Assembly: GCA_014529385.2 (NCBI GenBank)
Contig: CM043969.1
Span: forward strand, 11,986,648 to 12,050,647
Source of the DNA: Adiantum capillus-veneris
Lineage: Eukaryota > Streptophyta > Polypodiopsida > Polypodiales > Pteridaceae
Length of the DNA: 64,000 bases
Direction of reading: 5' to 3'
A model generated the notes under the pieces. That model was not told the DNA's origin. It saw only the letters and a program-made list of their open reading frames with translations, and made no database searches. Below are positions 30,826 to 41,709 of the stretch, piece by piece. A program made the position numbers and the translations under genes. Position 1 is the stretch's first letter. Each line of letters starts with the position of its first letter.

Positions 30826-33800
30826 TCAATAAAGTCCTGTCGTCTTGAGCATCTGCAAATGTGATTCGTATCGTAGGTTGCCGATGGTCAAGGTTGGGCC
30901 GAATATTTTACTTTCGTGGGTAAAAAAGCCGGTGTAGAAAGCTTCTTCGAATGTTTGCATGTGGAAGCTAGGAAAAAACATAATCCTCTGGTATAGGAGG
31001 TGCAACACTTTTGGAGAAGGCTGCAATGAAAGATCATACATCATATCAGTCACTGTGTCGGCCGTCGATAGTAGACTCGAGGTCGTGGCTTTATCTGGCG
31101 CGAACACTTCAATGCAAGCTAAGAGAGTCCTGCAAATTTTCTTGAGCATCTGACACGAAAGGTCAAGAGAGCCAGTAAAGAGCTTGATGGTGTCCGTTAG
31201 GGTTTTCACCATGTAGGCTTTACCTATTCTCTCTCCTGCCTTTGGTCCTGGCATCCTGGGGTAATTAAGCCAATTTGGCTTCTTTTCTGCAATCCTGCCA
31301 TGCTCTTTCCAGCTTCTGACTCTTGGCACCGGGCAGAAGGTTGCATCCTCCCGAATCTCCTTTGGTGCCTCTACCAAGTAGATGAGGTAGGCTGGGTATT
31401 TGTTCAGCCAACCTTTCCTCCATCTAGGCTGCGAATCCACAATCTTCTTTGATTGTTCCTCTTTTGTGATGTCTCCTTCGTAAAGAGCGACATACTGCTC
31501 CTCCTCTATTCTCTTTTTCATTTTTATCACTTCAAACTTTATCAAAGGGAAAGGCAGGCTGGGTTGCATCCTCTCTTCATGGAGCACTTTTGTGTCTAAT
31601 CCCTGAAGTCTAATGGAGATTAGGAGTCTCCTCTCCCATTCCATTTCCGCCTTGCCACTCTCCTCTGTTGACTTTGCTATTTGGTCATGGAGCCTTTGTT
31701 CTTCTTCTTCAGAGATTCCTGAAGTCGAGGCCACCTCGTGAACTGGGGCTGGATCTTCAATTGTGGTTGCCTCTCCAGTTTCTGGTAGCTCTATGGCTGC
31801 TCCACCTGATTCTTCTTTTGGTATCTCTGTCTCTCTTCTTTGTTGCTCTTGTAGATCTTGGAGCTGTTTGCGGAGGGTCTCATTCTCTGTTCTTAGTGTT
31901 TGATTTTCTAAAGTGAGCCTCTCCTCTGCTGCCAATGATCCCTCCGCAATGTGCAACCTTTGCACTTGCTCTAATCTTAGCTCTCTTTGTAAGCTCCCTC
32001 TGTTCGGTTCCTGCTCTGCTAGCTCTAGGGGTAGTCCTGAGTCTAGTGATTGTTCTTTCTTGGAGCTCGACTCTTTCCCTTAGCTCAATGAGCTCATCTT
32101 TAGCCGCCTCCAAGTCGTCTTCCATCCGCTCCCTTGCTTCCTGTGCACTTGTTACTTCTCTTGAAGCCTCGGCTAGCTGGAGTATCAAGCCGTCTCTCTC
32201 GTTTTCCGCATCGTAGAGTGATGCTTTATGACTTTCAGATTCAGTCATAGCATCCTCTAATTTCCTCTGCAAATTGGCTTCCCTTTGTTTGGCTGTCTCA
32301 ATCTCCACTTCCTTTGCCTTGGATCTTTCTTTGATCTTGTTGAGCAGTTCATGCACCATGTGCATGTCTTTTTCATCTTCATCTGTCAACTCTAAAGCTT
32401 TTTCTGCCACCACCTCCACTGGCTTCGGCTCTTCTAGTACGTTCTGCTCGTCCAGTTTCTCTTCACTCTCTTTTGTACTCTTTATTTTTTCCTCTGTCCC
32501 TCTCCGATCATCTTGTTTTTGTAGGTGGATCCCATAGACCGCCTCAAGGGCCTCTTCTTCAGTGTACCCTATCGCTACCAGATCCTCATAATCGTTTTTC
32601 TTTTGCTGAATTGGATCTATCTCCTTTTCCTTGGTCTCGGCCTCCGGCTTTTCCATACCAGCCGTGTCCATCTCTACTGTGGTCTCTTCCACAATGATTT
32701 CCGTCTTCTTCGGGCTTGGTACATCAGTAAAGGAGGGCTGATTGTCCTCAGTCATCTTGGCTTTCCCTTTGTTTGCTTGCCCGTCTTTCTCTTGAGGTTC
32801 AGTAGACTCATCTACTTTCTTCTTCTTCCCCTTGTTGTCCTTTTTCAGCTCAGCTTTTAAAAGCTGTACTTCCTCTTCAGTGTATGGCTCGACAGGTTGC
32901 TGCTCCAGTATAGCCTCTGACTCCTCATAAGCTCTAATATATTGATCATATTGATCAACATGTGGCCTGGCTGAGCTAGTTCCGACTTTAGTGGGGTCTG
33001 GAACCCACTTTTCTTCAAAGTCCCCCTTTAGAGCTCTTTCCGCTCTAAACTGCTCCACCAGTCTTTCCATTCTTGCCGCTTTCTGACTTTTGGTTTGCTT
33101 GGGAGCAACCTTCTTCTTTGCTTTCTTCATAAGCGGCTCATCCACATCCTCTTCAGGTTCTGAAACTATTTCTAGTTTCCTGCGTGCTCTTGTGGACGCC
33201 CTCTTGGATACTTCAGGCTGTTCTTCCTTCTCATCGGCTTCTCTGAGCCACTCATTCTGGAGGGAACCTTTGGCCATTGATCTCTGGCTCCAATAGCTTC
33301 ATAAGCTATTCTTGTCAAAACTTCAGCTCCTCCTATATACTTTGGCTTCTCGTTGTGCATGGCAATTACTTGCTCGTGGATGTGTTGAGCGTAATTCACC
33401 TCCTTTGGCATATTGCTCTTCAATGCCCATGTGATGGTAGTTGCAATGGTATGGGTGGGTCGTATACTTTTGCGGTCTTTTACTGCAAATATGGAGAAGT
33501 TTGTAAGTACAGGCAAAGGGTTGCCGCTCTTTGCTGCTGCCTATATCCATAGGTTTTTTTCTTTTCTTGGATATAAACTCTATCCCTTCTCTCTCTGACA
33601 GAGCTCCCTTTGTTGTGTTGCTGCAGTTGCAATGAGCTGTGGAATGATCTGTGACCTCAATTGTCTCTCTATCCTCTCAATATGGCTGTCAATGTGGCTT
33701 TCCCATCCTTCTGAATGGAGGTTGCCAACTCATACATCTTCTTATCTACTAAGAGTTGGTGGTGAAGTGATGTAAGAAGTTGTGTTTAAGTGTACCGCTT

Positions 33801-34040
33801 GTTAGGTACTGCTAAATCCAATTTTGATGTGGGATCATCGGTTGTATCCACCGGTTGCCCTTTGAATCTCTGAAAGTCCCCTAGATAGATCTTTATTCCC
33901 TTCTTCCAATACTACTGCTTCAACCAAGTTGGTGGTTGGCTTGAGGGTTTCTGCTGGAATGTCAAAGGTTCTGCTTCTGCAAAAGCATCTTTGATTGTCG
34001 GTCTTTTTCTCTTTGTTGCTGATGACTTGGCGAAATCCAT
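30826..34040 (-). pseudogene. Accessory coiled-coil ORF at the 3' end of element B (several frame breaks)
   Basis: The coding trace begins at ATG 34,040 (MDFAKSSATKRKRPTIKDAF, with a basic KRKRP patch like a nuclear signal). It passes through stops and shifts, then a fairly conserved-looking block (33,516-33,278: TITWALKSNMPKEVNYAQHI, GGAEVLTRIAYEAIGARDQ). Long ORFs 33,277-31,880 and 31,965-30,826 follow; they overlap in different frames, and one inserted base explains the split. The middle is highly charged and predicted coiled coil (LENQTLRTENETLRKQLQ). Total length would be about 1,070 residues. Some plant Athila/Tat-type elements carry extra 3' ORFs, but I do not recognise this one. Function unknown. 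Confidence 0.65.
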
Positions 34041-34206
34041 GGATCCTGTAACTCCAATTTCAGAAGTTAGCGTCTTCTTAGTACTGAAAGCTGAAATGAA
34101 GCTTTTAACTATTCAAATGACTTGAAAATTGAAACATGAGCTATTCAGGGCCTAAGGATGCAGGGTAGGTGAAAAAATATGCAAACTGGGCTCAAAATCA
34201 TGCTGG

Positions 34207-35216
34207 AGACATCATACGCGTATGATGTCTTTTGTGTCAAAATGACTTCATATTGGTTGTGCTTGTAGCTGATAGTGTATACATGAGTATCATATGCTTG
34301 GATTTGAGTTTGGATACCATTTGGTCAAGTTTTGGCCAGTTTAGTCCAGTTCCGGCTCTTGGCAAAATTTTGAAAGGGAATTGGATTTTATGATCCAAAT
34401 TGGATAAAACTTGGTGGTTCACCTTCAAATGGCATGTAGATCACTTCTGTTTGGTGGTTGAAGCCCTGAGGTGCCAAAATCACATAGTGAGACATCATAC
34501 GCGTATGATGTCTTTTAGTGTATTTTTGGACCAAATTTCTCTATAAGCTTGGATATGGCTTTAGATAGGCTTATTCACTGGATTTATGAATTTTGGATAG
34601 ATTTTGGGCTAAAAATGGCTCTGGAGACATCATACGCGTATGATGTCTTTTTCATCAATTTTTCATGGGATTGGTTCTGTGGACTCCCCATGTACTAGTG
34701 AAGGACTGTCCCTACTCAAATCTTGGTTTGGACTTGAGTATGTTGGATTTAGGCTAAAATAGGCTTTGGATGAAGGATTTTCCCTCAATTGGGCTAATGG
34801 GGTGATCCACTTGACCAAATGGTTTCAAACTTCATATGTAGCATGTATTAGATATATATAATGGATGTATGATGTCAAATGAGCAATTTTGGCTCTGTAA
34901 GTGCAAATAGACATCATACGCATATGATGTGTTTTGTGTCAAAATGGTGCTTTTTGGTTCGAGATAGTTTATAGATGTGTTAATCAACAATCCTACAAAG
35001 TTTCAATGAGTTTGGAGTTATTTTGACAAAATTAGGACCAAAAATCAATTTTATGGCCTACTTTGCGTCTTTTTGGTTTTCCTTGGGTTTTCTAACTCCA
35101 ATTCTCATGATACTTGGTTCATAGGATGTGATTAACATGTGGAATGAGGCTATGCACTCAAATGTTGAAATGGATGTGAAAATCATGCTGTGAGACATCA
35201 TACGCGTATGATGTCT
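34207..35216. promoter_or_regulatory. Palindrome block A: five copies of a 24-bp palindrome
   Basis: AGACATCATACG followed by its exact reverse complement occurs at 34,207-34,230, 34,490-34,513, 34,625-34,648 and 35,193-35,216. A copy with two mismatches lies at 34,909-34,932. Start-to-start spacings are 283, 135, 284 and 284. The block sits just upstream (minus strand) of the accessory ORF start at 34,040. The sequence between copies is diverged. Perfect symmetry without a loop suits a site for a dimeric DNA-binding protein better than an RNA hairpin. Role inferred. Confidence 0.8.
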
Positions 35217-36850
35217 TTTCTTGAAATGTTGGTCTTTTTGTGCAAAGAATGCTTTGTGCTAGTGCCCTAAGCCCTGCTAACTAGTTTTCAACTTAAAAAG
35301 TCATCAGTTTAGCTAAAAAGCCCCCTTATAGGCATTTCAGTCTCCGAAGTCGTCTTTTTGCCTTGGAGTTGAATTTCTTCAACTTTTCTTCTCGAGAGTT
35401 GCATTTCCAGCTCATTGGATATGTTGTGAAGCCATCTGTTTGGTTGAACTTGACTTTGGCTTCCCGTTCTCCATCTTTCTCCAATTGGTTGCCCGAAAGC
35501 GTCTTTTTCACCATCGGTAAGTGAATCAGCTTTCTTTTGGGTTTTGCTTGCAAACATAAGTCATCCATGTATATTTGAGGCTGCTTGTGAAGTTTCATGT
35601 CATTTGGTCGTCAATTTTAGCCGTTATGCCAAAATGACGCTTTGTGTGTCCGCAGCCGAATCGGTTGTTCTGACCTACTTTTGGTGATCCAAACCCGGAG
35701 ATACTCCATGGTTGCATTGCCCTCGATGTTGTTAAGCTTCCTGAGAAGTTTTGTGTCGTTTCGACAACTTTTTCCTGTTTGCCTCTTGTAGGCTCTGTTG
35801 ACCTAGGGTTTTTCAAGTCGTTCTTTCTCGAGCTTTGAGTGTTAGAAACCCATCTTCTATGCTAGGGTAACCCACCTCTAAGTTCTTGCAAGGTTTGGTT
35901 AGGCGGTTGTGCCCCTACCTAGCGTTCTTTCCCATTCCCCGTCTGCTCTTGTTTCTTGGTTTTGGTCAGTTTTCGCGACAAAAGTTAACGATAAGCATCA
36001 AAAGCTTATGGCAACGAGTCTACCTCTCATGTCTGGTGTCCTCTGAGCTCTTGTAGCAGTCGTAGAAGGCGGTAGAAGGTCGGATGCTCCTGTGTGCTCT
36101 TTGCTCTCTCCAAGAAGGTAATAGTGGAAATGAGCTTGAAAGTGAAGTGAAAAATACTTAACTTCGGACTTCCCGGATCACTTGTTACCAAATTTGACAT
36201 GTGCTCCTATCTCGTTGTGAAATGCACTTTAGGATTTGAAATTTCTCAATTTGGACTCCGTTTGACCTGTTTCTGAGAAATCTGTCCACTTTGCCAAAAT
36301 TCTGTCATTTCGGGCTTTCCGCAACTTTTCCAGAATTGTATCCAATTTTTACCATGGGTTGCCCTTGTCATTAGGACCATCACCTTCTATTCTTTTCTTT
36401 TTTCCGATCTCATTTCACCTGCTTTTTTATTTTTCTTTTACTTTTATCAAGAAAATCATAAAAAATAAAAGAAAATAGCAAATTGAAGCCAAAAAATTCC
36501 AGACATACACAATAAATAGTTGGTAACCCTGTGTATATGAATATACACTTATTTGTGATTTCTGGACTTGGATTACCACTTTTTAGCTCCAAAAACACTC
36601 TTATTTAGTGATATTTACACGTCTAGAGACCCAAATTCATCATTTGATCTCTTCTTGTTGCAAAACAAGGTATATAAGGGCATAAATATTATCAATATCC
36701 GCAATCAAACATAAAAATTGCAAAATCATGTAAGACACTGCCCTGGTAATATAATTTTTGTTTTTCTTTGTTTTTGTCGCTTGTAGCTGCTTTGTAGCTC
36801 CTGTATACCTGTATACCTCCCCCCCTCCTAGTCTGAGTCCTCTTGGACGA
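35217..36850. other. Non-coding stretch between the W-x-P-K tail and palindrome block A, element B
   Basis: No supported ORF. It contains a 23-bp exact match (35,554-35,576) to the RT active-site DNA of the same element at 40,600-40,622. The rest is AT-rich with no structure I can name. Confidence 0.5.
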
Positions 36851-37294
36851 CTATGAAGTGTCTGTGGGCGAAGCATTGTAGTTGTTTTGGTCATAAGTTC
36901 CCAATGCAATTGTAGAGCGATGATACAACAGTCTTTCTAATAAAGCTGCTCTTTGTTTGATTGAAGAATTGGTGGTCGGGTTTTGGGTTGGTTTTGACAC
37001 TTCGGTAGTAGAATCAGTAGATGGATTCTTCTTTACTTTGTTGTTCTTTTTCACAATCCAAATCTGCTTCCGCTTCACTTGTGCTTGCCACAAACTCTCT
37101 GTGACCCAAACCTGCTTTGTTCTTTGTGTTGATTTCCTCGCCTTGAAATACCTAGGAGTTTCCATTGATTGTACTGAAGGGAGTTCCTTTTTACAAATCT
37201 TTGGGATCCAAATTTGCTTACTATAGCTTTGTGCCGTCATGAACTTCTTTGGAATCCAGATCTGTTTCACTGTCCTTGATTGTCTGGAATCACT
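36851..37294 (-). CDS. W-x-P-K repeat tail, element B
   Basis: The repeats are KQIWIPKKF, KQIWIPKICK, KQVWVTESL and KQIWIVKKN, spaced about 15-55 residues apart, and then a Ser/Thr-rich end. They continue the QWQPK and QQWIRK seen at the end of the previous ORF, and correspond to the tail of element A. The ORF overlaps none of the domains I know and is likely the C-terminus of the polyprotein after a small frame break near 37,295. Confidence 0.6.
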   Translation of the reverse strand, partial: SDSRQSRTVKQIWIPKKFMTAQSYSKQIWIPKICKKELPSVQSMETPRYFKARKSTQRTKQVWVTESLWQAQVKRKQIWIVKKNNKVKKNPSTDSTTEVSKPTQNPTTNSSIKQRAALLERLLYHRSTIALGTYDQNNYNASPTDTS

Positions 37295-38533
37295 CTATTG
37301 TCTGGTATTGAAGACTCTGTTTTCCACCTTTGTGTTCTCTGGCACAACCTTTTTTGGTCTCCGTACCAACTTTGACTCCGTTTTTTCCCAAGGTTGAGTT
37401 GTTATATTATTGCTTGTCTTCCTTATCCACTGTTGAGAATTCCTCGTCGAAGAGTAATCCGGTTGTATAGAAACTTTTGGTTGCCATTGCTTCTTCTTTT
37501 TCTCTGGTTGTTGTTTACCTTTGTCTTTGGATTTGTCCTTTGGAGTTGGCTCTTCTCCTTTGGTGAACTTAACTGATTGACTTTCACCTTCGTATTTGAT
37601 AAGCACTGATTTAGAACTCCAGTCAATCATTGCATTGTATTGCTTCTGCCATGGTTGTCCTAGCAATAATGGTTGTTGTGTAGCTTGGTCTTCAACCACG
37701 TAAAACATATGAGGATACACATATTGGTTAATCTGTATATGTAAAACTGTGCATCCGACAGTTTTGATTGAATTCTCAGAGTAACTCTTTCACTCTTGCT
37801 TGGCAGTTACTAGTTTAGTGTCATTTGTCAATTGTCTATACAAACTGAGTGAAAGTAGGTTAGCTTGAGCTCCTGAATCCAATAGTGCTCTGGCTTTGAT
37901 TTGGTTGGTTCCTACTTTGCATTCAATGATGGGTTCTTCTTTGTCATTATCCATTTCTGTTATACTGACTGCATTTATTCGTATTGCTCCTTCATTGCGC
38001 TGTTTCTGACGCAGTAGTCTTCTTTTCTCCATTTTTTCCTTCGCCTCGGCTTGCGCTTCCTCCACAATCATTTTCTTTTTCTGGACACGCAGCTTTTCTT
38101 GATGTATTTTGAGAAGCATGTCTTGGGTTAGCGGCAAAAGATACTTTTTCACTCTGCATCCACTAATCCAATTGGGCATTTCTTCTCCGTCTAATGTAGC
38201 AAGCTTGACGGCTCCACTTGGTGATAGATCATTAATCACTAGAGGTCCCATCCCTCGCTTTTTAAGCTTCTTAGCATGCTGTTTCAGAGTGTAAACTAGG
38301 ACATAGTCCCCAACCTTAAACTCTTTAGTCCGCACATGCTTATCAAAAAATTCCTTTTGTCGCCTTTTTTGAGCGTAGATAGAAGCTACTGCTTTTAGGC
38401 GAAGCTCATCTAGCTTTTCCACGTCATCTATTCTATCAGAAAGCTCGTGCCCTGTCCACTCTAGATCCTTAGCCACCCTTAATGTTGAAATCAAGAATTC
38501 TATTGGTAAGATAGCATTTAGCCCAAAAACCAT
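37295..38533 (-). CDS. pol: Integrase C-terminal domain plus second protease-like domain (PR2), element B
   Basis: From 38,533 the ORF reads MVFGLNAILPIEF (end of integrase core) and a C-terminal basic domain (KVGDYVLVY, KKLKKRGMGPLVINDL). A charged helix and a retropepsin-like ALLDSGAQANLLS (Asp near 37,879) follow. An in-frame TGA (37,790-37,792) cuts the domain. The same frame continues and supplies its C-terminal LLLGQPWQKQYNAMIDW near 37,660, so PR2 is one domain with one nonsense codon. A lysine-rich linker follows. It matches element A in order and position. Confidence 0.8.
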
Positions 38534-38577
38534 GTTATATGGGGTCGTATTCCTATTGATGTTTTTATATGCTAACC

Positions 38578-40191
38578 CTATATGCCCCCTAATGTTGAAT
38601 GCAACTTCTGGTCCCAGTCAGTTCTCGACTCAGATACAATCTTCGTAAGGACCGTGCATATGGTTTTGTTTGTTGCTTCAGCTTGTCCGTTTGCTTGTGG
38701 ATGATACGGGGCTGATTTCCTATGGATTACCATGAATTCATCTAGAAGGATCTCTATCACTTCATTTATAAAATGTGTGCCTCGATCACTCACAATTTCT
38801 ATTGGCAATCCATATCGTACAAAGACGTATTCATATAGAAATTGTGCCGTGGTCCTGGCATCTGCTTTTTGAGTTGCCTTTGCTTCGACCCACTTTGTTA
38901 GATAGTCTGTAGCCACAATGATGTATTGTGCATGAGTCTTATATGCAGGAGGTGAAATGGGTCCGACATAATCAATCCCCCATTTTGCAAAAGCTCTTGC
39001 CCCCATCATTGGTCTAAGCGGCATATCATCTCTTTTAAGTGGTACTTTGGTCCGCTGACAGTCATCACACCGTTTAACGTATTCCTCAGCGTCCATATGT
39101 AATGTTGGCCACCATATTCCTGCGGCTAAGACAAGTTTTGTTGTCTTATCACCTGAGAAATGGCCTCCACCTACTCCTCCATGAGCTTGCTCTAGGATTA
39201 TCACATACTCAGACTCTGATGCGCAAATCCTAAGCTGGTTGTCTTTACCTCTCTTATAGAGTTGATCTCCTATTAAAGCGTAATCTCTAGCTTCTGTCTC
39301 TACAGATTTCTGACGAGCTTTTGACGTTCCTTCTGGGAAAGTTCTATTTGTGAGATATTCAACAATATACTGACTCCATTCTGGAGCGATCATTATCTGA
39401 TATAATGTCGAATACTCTGCTGGCGGTTTTGATGAACATACAATACATACAGTGACATATTCATGTACGCTTTCTTTCATTCCTGGCCAATAGACTCCCA
39501 ATTGTAACAAATTCCTATATGTGTTCCTTCTTGAACAATGAAATGCACATTCCTGAACATGTGCTTCGCGCAGATATATATTATATTCCTCAGGATTGAT
39601 GCATAGTCGTAAAACATGATCATTTCCCAATTGATACAACCTTCCTGCAACCAATTGAAGATTCTTGGATTGCTGAATAGCAATATGTTTTTGGTTGTAT
39701 TCTCTTCTATCAAACTCTCCTCCATAGGTTAATAGGTTAACGACATTTTGAGACCACTTCGGTATCATTTCTATGTTGAACAAGTACGCGTCTGGCATGT
39801 CGTCATCTACTCCTATAGGGTCTTCTCCATTCGTCAATCGCGAAAGATGATCAGCTCTAAGATGTGTTTTTCCTTTCTTTACTACTACCGTGAAGTCGAA
39901 TTCCAGTAAGATAATGAACCATCTCACTATTCTCCCGGTATTGCATGGTTTATTCACTAGGTAGAGCAAGGCTTGGTGATCCGTAAAAAACACAAACTTG
40001 TTGGCTAGAAGATAATGCCGAAATTTCTTCACAGCATATATCATTCCTAATCCCTCTCGCTCTGTTGTGGTGTAATTCTTCTCTGCATTGTTGAGCTGTC
40101 GACTGGCGTAACAGATAGGAAAATCCATGTTTCCTTCTTCTGGCTGAGCCAGAATGCATCCTATTGCATATGCCGAAGCATCTATGTGCAC
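38578..40191 (-). CDS. pol: RNase H and integrase with two zinc-finger modules, element B
   Basis: Residues 1-120 are RNase H (HIDASAYAIGCIL, TDHQALLYL, ADHLSR). Two HHCC modules follow. The first has H211, H218, C249, C252; the second has H337, H344, C375, C378. Both have HX6H, then 30 residues, then CX2C, and lie exactly 126 residues apart. The DDE core has D407 (WGIDYVG), D469 (VSDRGTHF) and E505 (NGQAEAT), with 35 residues between the last two. The ORF stops after LHSTLGG at a run of five G, where removing one G restores the AYRVSI continuation. Element A and usual family members have one finger. Confidence 0.9.
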   Translation of the reverse strand: MHIDASAYAIGCILAQPEEGNMDFPICYASRQLNNAEKNYTTTEREGLGMIYAVKKFRHYLLANKFVFFTDHQALLYLVNKPCNTGRIVRWFIILLEFDFTVVVKKGKTHLRADHLSRLTNGEDPIGVDDDMPDAYLFNIEMIPKWSQNVVNLLTYGGEFDRREYNQKHIAIQQSKNLQLVAGRLYQLGNDHVLRLCINPEEYNIYLREAHVQECAFHCSRRNTYRNLLQLGVYWPGMKESVHEYVTVCIVCSSKPPAEYSTLYQIMIAPEWSQYIVEYLTNRTFPEGTSKARQKSVETEARDYALIGDQLYKRGKDNQLRICASESEYVIILEQAHGGVGGGHFSGDKTTKLVLAAGIWWPTLHMDAEEYVKRCDDCQRTKVPLKRDDMPLRPMMGARAFAKWGIDYVGPISPPAYKTHAQYIIVATDYLTKWVEAKATQKADARTTAQFLYEYVFVRYGLPIEIVSDRGTHFINEVIEILLDEFMVIHRKSAPYHPQANGQAEATNKTICTVLTKIVSESRTDWDQKLHSTLGGI

Positions 40192-40525
40192 ATGGAATAT
40201 TCTCCCAATCTGGTGATTTCAAGACTGGAGCAGTAATGAGTGCCTCTTTCAATTTCTTGAACGATTCCTCACACTCCTCTGTCCATTCAAAGTTCACTAT
40301 TAGCCTGTAAAGTGGTTGGCCTATTATAGCGTACATGTAAATGAATCGTCTATAATATCCGCAATGTCCCATAAAGCTCTGTACTTGTTTCGCATTGGTT
40401 GGTCTAGGCATATCCACTATAACTTTTATCTTCTCTAAATCCGTGGATATTCCGTTTTGTGAGACAATATGTCCCAGAATTCTGCCCTGTCGGACCATAA
40501 ACACATATTTCTCAGATTGAGACAA
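40192..40525 (-). pseudogene. pol: RT connection region, element B (shifted frame)
   Basis: This frame carries GRILGHIVSQNGISTDLEKI, FMGHCGYYRRFI and FEWTEECEESFKKLKEALIT, then shifts again into the RNase H ORF near 40,190. It is the thumb/connection segment between RT and RNase H, in the order seen in element A. Confidence 0.85.
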
Positions 40526-41709
40526 ATGCGATATGTCCTACATTTCTCAAATACTTTTCTTAGGTGTTCTAGATGCTCATCTCTCAGAAGAGAATGTACA
40601 CATAAGTCATCCATGTATATTTCTAGAAACAACCTTAAGTATTCTTTGAAAGCATGCGTCATTAGCCTCTGGAAGGTTGCGGGAGCATTGGTTAGACCAA
40701 AAGGCATAACCCGATAAGCATAAATTCCCCACTCCGTTGCAAAAGCTATTTTATGTTGATCTTCCAGTGCTATGGCTAGCTGGTTATATCCTGAAAAACC
40801 ATCAAGAAAAGAGTATGTTGTTTTCCCTGATACACGCTCTAGAACATGATCAGTTATCGGCAGGGGATAATTGTCCCGGATTGTTGCAGCATTCACTTTC
40901 TTTAAGTTGACACACACTCGGAGTTTTCCGTTCTTCTTGGGTACCACCACAATTGGAGATACCAAATCGATGTGTTCAATCTCGTATATGAATTCAGCTT
41001 CCATTAGCTTATCTATCTCTTCTTTGATTCGCTTAGCAAACGTATCATTATATGTGTATGGTCTCTGTCTGCTAGGCTTTGCGTCTTGTTTCAGTGGGAT
41101 TGTGTGTTGGCATATCGATGGGTCAACTCCCTTTAAGTCCTTATAAGACCATGCAAACACATCCCTATACTCTCTGAGAAGACTCAAAAGTCTCTCTTCC
41201 TCGCCTGGAGACAAATCTGTGGCTATGTACACCGGTCTAGGTGGCTCACCTGGAGCTGCTAAATCAACTTTTTTTGCATCCTCCGGTCCGTCATAAGATT
41301 CGTTCTCCTTTCTCTCTCGAATAGGTGGGGTTAATACCACCTTCCTATCCTCTATTGTGAATTTCCTATAGTGAGAGGGAACATCCATGTTTTCCTTGAT
41401 TTTGGCGTTTTCGTCCTCTCCACTCTCAAATTCTGTCGTCCAAACTTCTTTCAGAGTTTTCTTGAGCTCTCTGTACTTGTTTCTACGTTCTAACTTGGAC
41501 TCCGTGTGTTCTCTGTTGCGCTTGTTCTTTTCTGATTTTTCTGTTTCAGTTTTCGTTCCATTCCTTTGAACTTGATTTCTTGAGCCTCTTTTGTCTTTTC
41601 GTAAGCTCTTTTGATCATTGCCTCTCATTCTTCCAGAAATCTTGTCCTTAACACAATCTTCCGCCTTTACTAGCATTAAGAATTGATTTTTTCCTCTTAT
41701 TCTAGGCAT
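40526..41709 (-). CDS. pol: Reverse transcriptase, element B
   Basis: After a highly charged N-terminal linker, the RT domain runs FAWSYKDLKGVDPS, VSPIVVVPKKNGKLRVCVNL, YSFLDGFSGYNQLAIALEDQ, MPFGLTNAPATFQRLM and the intact catalytic YMDD (near 40,605-40,616). The palm is complete and better preserved than in element A. The frame is left at about 40,520 (LNLRNMCLWSDRAEF), where the connection continues in another frame. The ORF closes at 40,435. Confidence 0.9.

Noticed and set aside
31935-33296. Plus-strand ORFs opposite the accessory ORF
   Set aside because: They are serine/leucine-rich mirrors of a glutamate/lysine-rich coding strand, with no independent support.
34207-35216. Evenly spaced palindromes as a CRISPR-like array
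   Set aside because: Spacings of 135 and about 283 bp are far too long, the repeats are perfect palindromes, and the setting is a plant retrotransposon with no cas genes.
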